A stretch of DNA of 64,000 nucleotides, from contig NZ_BPFZ01000014.1 of assembly GCF_030158815.1 (NCBI RefSeq), forward strand, positions 1 to 64,000, written 5' to 3'. The position numbers were made by a program, and so were the translations under genes. A model generated the notes under the pieces. It saw only the letters and a program-made list of their open reading frames with translations. It made no database searches and was not told the DNA's origin. Position 1 is the stretch's first letter, and each line of letters starts with the position of its first letter. The stretch is from Candidatus Phycosocius spiralis. Lineage in GTDB: Bacteria; Pseudomonadota; Alphaproteobacteria; Caulobacterales; Aquidulcibacteraceae. Of the stretch, positions 1 to 7,013 are shown piece by piece.

Positions 1-36
1 AATCTATAGCGGCCAGGTTAACGTATCGGATCCATT

Positions 37-636
37 ATGCATGTTTTGCAGCAAAATCAAATACTTGAGGTTGCTAGTCAGCTGTTTTTTGAGCTTGGCT
101 TCTTTAAGACAAAAATTAGTGATATTGCTGCCCGTAGTGAAACGTCAACAGCTTCTATTTACAAGATTTATCCATCTAAGGATGCGGTGTTTTGGGCTGT
201 GATTGAGCGCACGGTTTCACAGATCAGGTTGCGCATCAAACAAGTGGACCCACCTTCCGATCCGATGACGTTTTTGAATGATGTCGCGCGAAACTACCAA
301 GAACTGTGCGAAACTGATTTATTTCAGAATCTTATTCGCATCGCGCTGCTACAAAATCAATTGCCAGGAATTAGACAACGTGAGGTAGAGCGTTCTATTC
401 GCGGTATCATCGCGGACTTATGTCTGCCAGCCCTTTATGCCTGTGGGCGCATGGAATTGATTAATCTCAAAAAGGTGGATGCGGCTTTGGGATTGCTCAG
501 CAGCTTTATCGAATATCATACAATTTGGTATAATTTCTTGACGGGTGAAAAAAAAGAGCGTGCGTTAGTGGGCAAGGAGATTAGTCAAGAAGCGGTGCGT
601 ATTACATTGTTGGCCTATCAACCCTCGCCTGCCTAG
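37..636 (+). CDS. TetR/AcrR family transcriptional regulator
   Basis: The 199-residue product has the layout of a TetR one-component repressor. An N-terminal helix-turn-helix covers about residues 8-50, with the family-typical stretch SIYKIYPSKDAVFW at its end, followed by an all-helical ligand-binding and dimer domain of low conservation. An in-frame stop at 19-21 shows that this ATG is the first possible one. The 3' end overlaps the 3' end of the convergent mnmC gene by 35 bases. Its target and ligand cannot be read from the sequence; the upstream neighbour lies outside the window. Confidence 0.85.
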   Translation: MHVLQQNQILEVASQLFFELGFFKTKISDIAARSETSTASIYKIYPSKDAVFWAVIERTVSQIRLRIKQVDPPSDPMTFLNDVARNYQELCETDLFQNLIRIALLQNQLPGIRQREVERSIRGIIADLCLPALYACGRMELINLKKVDAALGLLSSFIEYHTIWYNFLTGEKKERALVGKEISQEAVRITLLAYQPSPA

Positions 637-2473
637 CTTGCGCTTTCTTTAACGACCCATCCATGAACCGAGTTGGCGAAATCGCTTGAGCAACACTGCG
701 CTCCATAGGAGTGAATTCTCCACAGGCAATAGCTGCAACATATTCGCCGAGCAAATGTGCAGTTGTAAATCCGCGTGAGCCTAAAGCCCCTAATACAAAA
801 AGGCCAGGCAGCTTTGAGCCACACAAAGAGGTTGCAACCCCTGCTATGGGAATTTTATCGGGTGAAACTGTGCGCACAGATACCCTTCCATAGGCGCGCT
901 TTAATTCTATGCGCGAGGCAAGATCTGGTGCGATAAGGGCCAATTGCTTCTTGTTCAAAAGATCTGCGCTGGGCGATGGGCTTGGATGAGACTGCGACTT
1001 TAAGTCCCATGGTGCATAGGTTGCGCCAAACAACAATTGATCCTGAAAAGGTGCGCCATAAGGTCCCCCTGCTATCCCAGATTGGGGCAATGGGCCGTTG
1101 ACAGGTGCAAGACTGATTTGTCCAAGGCGACCTTCTAGGGGACGTGCTAGGTGAACAAATGACTCCAGTGCAGTACCTGCGGCGATCACGCAAAGGTCAG
1201 CCTGTCCCAAGACCATGCCAGTGTGATCCATAACCTGCCACTGTTCATCCACGAAGCGTATAGTAGAAATCTCGCAGGGGTGATGGCGGGCCGCTTTTGT
1301 CAGGGCCGCCAGAGCATTGTTAGGAAAAACCAGTCCACCACCACAATGAAATAGTTGGCCCGAAGGCTCTGTTATCAATAGGTTCTGTGGTAAGGGGGGA
1401 TTGCGGGCAAGATCGCTTAAACGTTTTTGGGCTTGAGCATCTTGTGCCAGTTCATTTATACCAATTTGTGCAAAAACCTTTGTGCCTAATTCACGGTAGC
1501 GGGCGATGGCGTAAAGATAAGCAGCCCGGAAGAAACGGGCCTCACTTGTGTCCCCACGGTCTAATCTTGGCATGATGATAGCGCCAGGATTATGGCTCGC
1601 TTTGGTTCGACCACAAGGGTCATGATCAAACAGATCAATAACAAGTCCGCGCCGCGCTAAGGCGTCACATGCGGCCGCGCCTCCGATTCCCCCACCCAGG
1701 ATGATGGCGCTTAGGGGGCGCACAGGAGGTGCCACGGATTGTCCATGAAAACGGGCTTCAAGGCGCTGGCGCTTAGAACCAAAGCCTAGCTCTTTGCGAA
1801 CTACAAAGCCAAGGGATATCAAAGTTCGACGCACGTATCCTGCAACCGAATACGTTGCGAGCCGCCCACCTGGTGCAGACAAGCGCGCCACCTGCGCCAA
1901 TAGCTCAGCTGTCCACATCTCAGGGTTGCGATTGGGGGAAAAGCCATCCAGAAACCAAGCATCTGCCTTGAAGTCCATGTTCGCTAAAGTCTCGGTGGCG
2001 TCACCAATCAGGATTGTTAGGCAGATCTGATCCTCACAAAACCAAATGCGTTGAACGCCATATGCGCGCACAGGCCATTTAGCTATAAGTGCAGCCGATA
2101 GGTCAGCCAGTTCTGCCCAGCGCATGTGGGCACGGGCTGCGTCACGGGCCTCCATCAAAAAAGCTTCCGTAGTAACATAATGAAGTATGGAGCCGAAACG
2201 ACGGGTTTGACGCCACATCTGCCAAGTTGCCAAAAAATTCAGACCAGTACCAAAGCCTAATTCGGCCACAATAAAGCAGGGTTGCTTACCCCAAGTTTCG
2301 CGAAGGTAGCAGCCATGTATGAACACGGTACGTGCTTCGTCCAAGCCATTGTCGCGACTGAAAAAACAATCACCATATGTGTTATCATGGATCAAACCCA
2401 TGTCGTCAAAACGAACATCGGGTAAGGGTGGCAGACGGGGCTTGATCTGGGTCAAATCGTAAGTACACCACAA
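602..2473 (-). CDS. mnmC: Bifunctional tRNA wobble-uridine enzyme MnmC (oxidoreductase plus methyltransferase)
   Basis: The 623-residue product matches the two-domain MnmC layout. MnmC removes the carboxymethyl group from cmnm5s2U34 with FAD and then methylates the amine with SAM, giving mnm5s2U in tRNA. The N-terminal half carries a methyltransferase SAM loop (ELGFGTGLNF, about residues 70-80) and the DAWFLDGFSPNRNPEMW segment typical of MnmD. The second half opens with a dinucleotide-binding GGGIGG motif near residue 260 and ends with a FAD-contacting GALGSRGFTTA segment. The length is close to the E. coli enzyme (about 670). The start used is a TTG; no in-frame ATG lies nearby and the ribosome site is weak. 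Three 17-bp tandem repeats lie directly upstream. Confidence 0.92.
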   Translation of the reverse strand: MWCTYDLTQIKPRLPPLPDVRFDDMGLIHDNTYGDCFFSRDNGLDEARTVFIHGCYLRETWGKQPCFIVAELGFGTGLNFLATWQMWRQTRRFGSILHYVTTEAFLMEARDAARAHMRWAELADLSAALIAKWPVRAYGVQRIWFCEDQICLTILIGDATETLANMDFKADAWFLDGFSPNRNPEMWTAELLAQVARLSAPGGRLATYSVAGYVRRTLISLGFVVRKELGFGSKRQRLEARFHGQSVAPPVRPLSAIILGGGIGGAAACDALARRGLVIDLFDHDPCGRTKASHNPGAIIMPRLDRGDTSEARFFRAAYLYAIARYRELGTKVFAQIGINELAQDAQAQKRLSDLARNPPLPQNLLITEPSGQLFHCGGGLVFPNNALAALTKAARHHPCEISTIRFVDEQWQVMDHTGMVLGQADLCVIAAGTALESFVHLARPLEGRLGQISLAPVNGPLPQSGIAGGPYGAPFQDQLLFGATYAPWDLKSQSHPSPSPSADLLNKKQLALIAPDLASRIELKRAYGRVSVRTVSPDKIPIAGVATSLCGSKLPGLFVLGALGSRGFTTAHLLGEYVAAIACGEFTPMERSVAQAISPTRFMDGSLKKAQARQARVDRPTM

Positions 2474-2495
2474 AGCTGGTTGATTTGCCTTCCAT

Positions 2496-2546
2496 GGAAC
2501 TCAAGGCAAAAAGGAACTCAAGGCAACAAGGAACTCAATGCAAAAA
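2496..2546. repeat. Three tandem 17-bp repeats
   Basis: Three consecutive 17-base units start at 2496, 2513 and 2530, each beginning GGAACTCAA and ending in an A-rich tail. Units 1 and 2 differ at one base and unit 3 at one or two. The array lies between the mnmC start and the terminator of the convergently placed lipoprotein transcript; the last unit runs into the terminator's T-tract side. A 17-base unit is not a coding repeat. Confidence 0.85.
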
Positions 2547-2568
2547 GGCCACCCATGGGGTGGCCTTT
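2542..2568 (-). terminator. Rho-independent terminator of the small lipoprotein gene
   Basis: A perfect 11-bp stem (AAAGGCCACCC pairing with GGGTGGCCTTT) closes a 3-base loop. Read on the minus strand it is followed by a T-run. It lies 33 bases past the stop codon of the minus-strand lipoprotein gene. Confidence 0.85.
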
Positions 2569-2600
2569 AGCTCATTTAAATCGCCGCGGCGAATAAATGC

Positions 2601-2888
2601 TTATTTCTTTTCTTCGGTTACGCCGTTGACAGCAGCCGCGGCAGCGTCAACACCGTTGGTGCCTTCGGTTGCAGTTGCTTCAACCGTATTGGTTACTTCT
2701 GCTGCAGCGTCAACTACATTGCCAGCTGCTTCAGTCGTTGTAGCGGCTGCGTCAACAGCGTTAGCTGCTGCTTCGGTGGTTGCTGCTGCGTCGACAGTGT
2801 TTGCAGTGTCAGCTTTCTTGCCGCATGCGGATACGCCTAAAATCGCAACAGCTGCAGCTGCTGCGAAAAGCTTTTTAAGCTCGATCAT
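2601..2888 (-). CDS. Small Ala/Thr-rich lipoprotein
   Basis: This short gene encodes 95 residues. The signal peptide ends in a lipobox (LGVSAC, lipidated Cys at about residue 22), so the mature protein should be membrane-anchored in the envelope. The rest is low-complexity Ala, Thr, Val and Glu with three imperfect internal repeats built on a V-DAAA core. The ATG at 2888 has AAGGA eight bases upstream, which decides the start. A strong terminator follows, so it is probably a single-gene transcript. The composition resembles small envelope lipoproteins of the entericidin/Lpp-spacer kind, but no family was recognised and no function is claimed. Confidence 0.75.
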   Translation of the reverse strand: MIELKKLFAAAAAVAILGVSACGKKADTANTVDAAATTEAAANAVDAAATTTEAAGNVVDAAAEVTNTVEATATEGTNGVDAAAAAVNGVTEEKK

Positions 2889-2959
2889 AGTCAAATTCCT
2901 TCTTTGCCCTGAACGCCTCGTCTCGGGCGCAGTTCCGCGTCATTAGAAGGTGTTAGACA

Positions 2960-3660
2960 GGGACGCAATAGTAATAGATCAGCAACTTTTGCTAGGCCTG
3001 CTATGCATTTATGCAGTAACAAAGACGTGTAAAGCGGCACATCAGCATAGCTTAACTCTAATCTAATAAATAAATAAAATTAATAATTCCAATATATTAT
3101 TGCCTCAGTAAGCGCGAATATCCTGCATGGATTGCACTTAAATCGTATCAAACTCAAACCAAAATTTTTGTCAGTCTGCTGAGTGATGCTGTCTCCTTTT
3201 GCTGAATGAGTGTGCGTAGTGAAAATGTTTGTGCAGTCAGCTAGCTTCCTATTCAAGGCTAATATAACGAAACGACCGCAGAATGGCCAAAGGATGGAAG
3301 GGATCGACCCGCGATCGAAAAAGGTGGAAAGGGTGCCTAGGAGGGGGAAGCATTTGATTTTGGGATTTTTATCCTTTCATCGATGCACTTTTCTTTCTAG
3401 CTTGAAATGGGCACCCCTTAAAAGAGAAAGCAACTACCTACTTACCGCTTCATACGCCTAGACATTCCGAGCCAAGCTCGACCTAGTTTGAATAAATCTT
3501 ATCAGAACTCATCCTATCAGAAATGTGTCGATTCTAAATCATAGGCCATTTGTACTAAACCAAAATCGATCAAGGTTCGTGTGTATCAGGGCATGCATGT
3601 TTGCATAAAATGTGGTAGAAATCCTGTCTTCATTGTGAAAGGCTAGACCTCTGACATCTA
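2960..3660. other. AT-rich intergenic region, no supported gene
   Basis: About 700 bases separate the lipoprotein gene from rsfS. The part at 3055-3110 is very AT-rich. A GTG-started frame at 3210-3461 has no recognisable domain and an odd composition, so it is not called. Promoters for both flanking genes must lie here, but none is clear by eye. Confidence 0.5.
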
Positions 3661-3674
3661 TACCCTCCGATCCC

Positions 3675-4019
3675 ATGACACCAATCCTAAAAGATCTCAT
3701 TCTCACTTCCTTGGATGAAGATCAGGCAGAAGATGTTTTGTACATTGATTTAAAAGGAAAAAGCTCTGTTGCTGATGCCATAATTATCGCCTCAGGCCGG
3801 TCACAGCGCCATGTCGCAGCGATTGCTGATCATATAGTCAGAAAACTGAAAGAAGCAGGAGTCGGCAAAGCACGGGTAGAGGGTCTTCCCAATGCTGATT
3901 GGGTCCTCATCGATGCAGGTGATATCATTGCACATGTGTTTCGCCCTGAGGTTCGTGCCTTTTATGCGATCGAACGGATTTGGACTGGTGAGACCAGACA
4001 TGCGGCCGGTGCTGCTTGA
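3675..4019 (+). CDS. rsfS: Ribosomal silencing factor RsfS
   Basis: The 114-residue product matches RsfS (Iojap/YbeB). RsfS binds ribosomal protein uL14 on the 50S subunit and blocks subunit joining when nutrients are scarce. The family pattern is plain: the ED..YIDLKGKSSVADAIIIASG start, then RHVAAIADHI and a VEGLPNADWVLIDAGDIIAHVF core. The length is normal. The stop overlaps the TTG start of rlmH by four bases, so the two are translationally coupled, a pairing that is common in bacteria. Confidence 0.95.
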   Translation: MTPILKDLILTSLDEDQAEDVLYIDLKGKSSVADAIIIASGRSQRHVAAIADHIVRKLKEAGVGKARVEGLPNADWVLIDAGDIIAHVFRPEVRAFYAIERIWTGETRHAAGAA

Positions 4020-4492
4020 TTGTAACCTTGGCAGCGATCGGGCGGCTAAAGGCAAGTGATCCTGAACAGGTGATGACCAAGGACTGGTTGTCGCGCGCTG
4101 AGGGTCTGGGGAAGCCCATGGGCTTTCGCGGTGTCGGATTGCTTGAGATCGACCCGAAACTGCGTGACCCTGACCGCGATAAGGAATCTGCATGTCTTTT
4201 GGCGGCATTAGAGCCCGGCACTTTGATCATTGCCTTGGACGAACAGGGTCACTCACCTGGCTCAGTTGGGTTCGCCCACAAACTGTCGGGGTGGCGCGAT
4301 GCAGGTCACCGTCAAATCAATCTCGTGATTGGTGGTCCGGACGGGCATGGGCAGGATCTCAAGAATGCTGCCACGGTGACTTTAGCTTTTGGTTCTTGGA
4401 CTTGGCCCCACAAATTGGTACGTGCGATGGCGGCAGAGCAGATTTATCGCGCCATGACCATTTTGGCCGGAACACCATACCACCGCGTGTAA
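4016..4492 (+). CDS. rlmH: 23S rRNA pseudouridine-1915 N3-methyltransferase RlmH
   Basis: The 158-residue product is a SPOUT-class methyltransferase acting on the pseudouridine at position 1915 (E. coli numbering) in helix 69 of 23S rRNA. The SAM-binding knot shows as LIALDEQG and LVIGGPDGHG, followed by a basic C-terminal segment typical of RlmH. The length fits the family (about 155). The start is a TTG inside the rsfS stop codon (TTGA overlap), which implies coupled translation. Both genes of the pair act on the large ribosomal subunit. Confidence 0.95.
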   Translation: MIVTLAAIGRLKASDPEQVMTKDWLSRAEGLGKPMGFRGVGLLEIDPKLRDPDRDKESACLLAALEPGTLIIALDEQGHSPGSVGFAHKLSGWRDAGHRQINLVIGGPDGHGQDLKNAATVTLAFGSWTWPHKLVRAMAAEQIYRAMTILAGTPYHRV

Positions 4493-4559
4493 AAACGCTT
4501 ATGGTATGATTCTCTTGGGAAGGGATGACCTAGGCAGCAAATCTTATTATTCAACCCAT

Positions 4560-5720
4560 ATGAAACGTCTTTTTGCCCTTTTCATGAGCTTGTTGAGCTT
4601 TGTTACAGCTTTGCCTGTTCATGGGCAAAGTTCTGCCGAGCAGGAGCTAAAGCGTCTAGAAGCTGAGCGTGTGCGCCGTGAACACCATTATGGCAGCTTG
4701 GTCGAAGATGCCAATCGTTTGGCCAGCGATGCGGAGGCTCTGCGCAAAAAGCTGGTGGCAGCAGCCGATTATCGTGATCGACTTGAACGCGAGGTCGAAG
4801 CCAAAGAAAGTCGCTTGATCCAATTACGTCATCAAGAAAAGGACCTAAGCGCACGGATTAAGGCCAGTCAATCTGCTTTAGAAGATGTGGTCATTGCATT
4901 ATTGGCGATGGAGCGCGACCGCCCACCAACCCTTGCCGTGCAACCCAAAAATGTTGCCGAATCAGCACGAGTCGCGATCTTAATGGGTGAAATTGCCCCA
5001 ATATTGCAAAGTCGTGCCAGACAGGCGGCCAGCCAAATCGCAAATCTTCGCACGGTGCGAGAATCGATTTTAATGCAAAATATCAGTTATCGCGACTCCA
5101 ACACACGCCTCATGATTGCGCGTCAAACCATCGGCGGCCTGATTAAAGAGCGCCAAATCATGCAGGCACGCATCTTGGCCGATGCCGATACAGAGCGGAC
5201 CCGCATTATTGAAATAGTCCGTCGCTCCAATGATCTGCGTGAATTGGTGCTTCGTTTAGGCGGATCAGTTCCAGGGCTTCAAGCCACGTCACCTGCCGAA
5301 GTCAACCAAGAAGATGGTGGCTTTGCCAGAGCCATGGGGTCCATTGCTTATCCCGCTTTTGGCCAAATTGTTGTCAGCTATGGTGCGACACTTGAGAGTG
5401 GTGGCCGCAGTGAAGGCATTACCATTCGGACGAAGTTGGGTGCGCAAGTTTCAGCACCTTATGATGGCGAAATTGAGTTTGTTGGCCCGTTTCGATCGTA
5501 TGGCCGGGTGATGATTTTAAATGTTGGGGGCGGCTATCATTTGGTTTTAGCAGGTATGGCCAACACTTATGCCGATGTGGGCCAACATGTTTTGGCGGGC
5601 GAACCGATTGGGGAAATGACCTCTGATACCCGCCTGATGCCAGACCTCTATATGGAGGTGCGTCAGCAGAGTACGCCCTTAAACCCAAATTTATGGGTAA
5701 AGCGCCCCGACGGGACGTGA
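4560..5720 (+). CDS. EnvC-like murein hydrolase activator (coiled coil plus degenerate LytM domain)
   Basis: The chosen ATG gives a clean signal peptide (MKRLFALFMSLLSFVTA then a PVHGQ cleavage region); an earlier in-frame ATG at 4506 would bury it. The mature protein has a long coiled coil (about residues 25-130 and 165-240) and a C-terminal M23/LytM fold (about residues 270-385). The metal ligands of active M23 peptidases (H-x3-D and H-x-H) are not seen, as in EnvC, which activates amidases at the septum instead of cutting peptidoglycan. It acts in the periplasm in cell separation. It follows rlmH with a 67-base gap, an arrangement often seen in alphaproteobacteria. Confidence 0.85.
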   Translation: MKRLFALFMSLLSFVTALPVHGQSSAEQELKRLEAERVRREHHYGSLVEDANRLASDAEALRKKLVAAADYRDRLEREVEAKESRLIQLRHQEKDLSARIKASQSALEDVVIALLAMERDRPPTLAVQPKNVAESARVAILMGEIAPILQSRARQAASQIANLRTVRESILMQNISYRDSNTRLMIARQTIGGLIKERQIMQARILADADTERTRIIEIVRRSNDLRELVLRLGGSVPGLQATSPAEVNQEDGGFARAMGSIAYPAFGQIVVSYGATLESGGRSEGITIRTKLGAQVSAPYDGEIEFVGPFRSYGRVMILNVGGGYHLVLAGMANTYADVGQHVLAGEPIGEMTSDTRLMPDLYMEVRQQSTPLNPNLWVKRPDGT

Positions 5721-5865
5721 GAAGGCGATTAAAGTATGTGGTTTTATACCTCACACGCGCAATCGAGTGAAACGGGCGCAATGTGTGGCTGACTAATCTT
5801 TGAGGAAGCATAAGTTAGAATAAATCGACCTTAACTTCGCTCCTAAAATCAAATAACCCAAATTT

Positions 5866-6942
5866 TTAGCGTGGTGGAGCGGTAGAATCACGCACCAAAA
5901 GCGCATGGTTAACCGGCAAAGCTTGATTTAACTCAATTTCATCACGTGCGGCGGCATGGGCGATGAGTCGTTTGCAGGCTTGCGCCGCCATATCGCCGAC
6001 GGGTTGGCGGATGGTAGTTAAGGACGGCAAACTATAGCGGGCGGCCTGAAAGTCATCAAAGCCAACAACTGAAAGATCTAGCGGGACTTCAACCCCATGT
6101 TCGGAGGCTACATGAATAATCCCCAGTGCCATTTCATCATTTGCGGCAAAAATCGCACTGGGTGGGTTTGCTTGTTGGAGTAATCGCCGCGCGGCTGCTT
6201 TGCCACCTTCATAAGTATAGTCACCTTGACACAAGTAGTTCTTTTCAAGCGCCAGTCCATACTTGGCCAAGGCAGCCAGAAACCCAGCCTCCCGGGCATG
6301 GCTGGAAGAAAGCGCGGGTGTGCCAGCGATAAATCCAATGCGGCGATGACCGAGTGAAATGAGATGCTCTGTTGCCTCAAACGCACCTGCCTTCTCGTCC
6401 ATGGTTACAGATAGGCAAGGAATATCGGTTTTAATTGCACTTAAGCGGGCAAAAGGCGTCCCCATACGGGTCAATAACTTCATCACCCGCTGATTATCCG
6501 AAATGGGTGGTGTCAAAATCACCCCATCAGGATTAAGTGCCGATAAGGTGGACATCATGGCGGCCTCAGCCCCTTGGGCATTGGCATCTAACAGCTCAAA
6601 CAACAAATGATAGCCTGCTTCGCGACACGCCATCATGCCGCCAAATTGCAACCGCTCAACATAGGGATTGGAGCGATCAATACGCCAATGTTCCAATGTT
6701 AGGGATTCGTCGAGATAGGTAACAAGCGTAAAGGATCGACCCCCCGCCAGACCCCGGGCAGAAGTCCTTGGGCGATATCCTAATGCAGATACGGCTTGGG
6801 TAACACGGTCGTGAACCGCTGGGCGGACATTAGGCTCGCGGTTTAGGACCCGAGACACCGTCTTAATCGATACACCAGCCTTGGCCGCGACTTCATAGAT
6901 CGTGGGAGCACGGTGTTGGGTGTGGATAGGTTCTTCGGACAT
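5866..6942 (-). CDS. LacI family transcriptional regulator of the mannan locus
   Basis: The 358-residue product has a LacI-type helix-turn-helix at about residues 13-40 (TIYEVAAKAGVSIKTVSRVL) with hinge-helix residues following, then a periplasmic-binding-protein-like sugar domain to the C terminus. It is the last gene of a minus-strand series: epimerase, symporter, GH3, regulator. The 56-base gap to the GH3 gene holds a stem-loop. The LacI-type palindromes at 12831, 14313 and 22791-22837 are the natural candidates for its operators. The inducer is inferred to be a manno- or gluco-oligosaccharide. The true starting codon has only a weak GGTGG ribosome site. Confidence 0.9.
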   Translation of the reverse strand: MSEEPIHTQHRAPTIYEVAAKAGVSIKTVSRVLNREPNVRPAVHDRVTQAVSALGYRPRTSARGLAGGRSFTLVTYLDESLTLEHWRIDRSNPYVERLQFGGMMACREAGYHLLFELLDANAQGAEAAMMSTLSALNPDGVILTPPISDNQRVMKLLTRMGTPFARLSAIKTDIPCLSVTMDEKAGAFEATEHLISLGHRRIGFIAGTPALSSSHAREAGFLAALAKYGLALEKNYLCQGDYTYEGGKAAARRLLQQANPPSAIFAANDEMALGIIHVASEHGVEVPLDLSVVGFDDFQAARYSLPSLTTIRQPVGDMAAQACKRLIAHAAARDEIELNQALPVNHALLVRDSTAPPR

Positions 6943-6966
6943 CTCCCAACCACCCTAATCGTGAAA

Positions 6967-7013
6967 GCAGGGGTCCTGCAAACATAGTTGCATAGGTTTC
7001 ATACGACCCCTGC
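6967..7013. other. Stem-loop across the GH3 stop codon
   Basis: Nine-base arms GCAGGGGTC (6967-6975) and GACCCCTGC (7005-7013) flank a 29-base loop that contains the GH3 stop codon. It could reduce read-through into the lacI-type gene or stabilise the upstream message. There is no T-tract, so it is not called a terminator. Confidence 0.4.

Noticed and set aside
2485-2946. 153-codon plus-strand frame over the small lipoprotein gene
   Set aside because: Antisense to a gene with a clear lipobox, ribosome site and terminator. The Ala/Val/Ser-rich text is the mirror of its repeats.
3210-3461. 83-codon plus-strand frame with a GTG start
   Set aside because: No domain, basic low-complexity text, no ribosome site; it lies in an AT-rich intergenic area.
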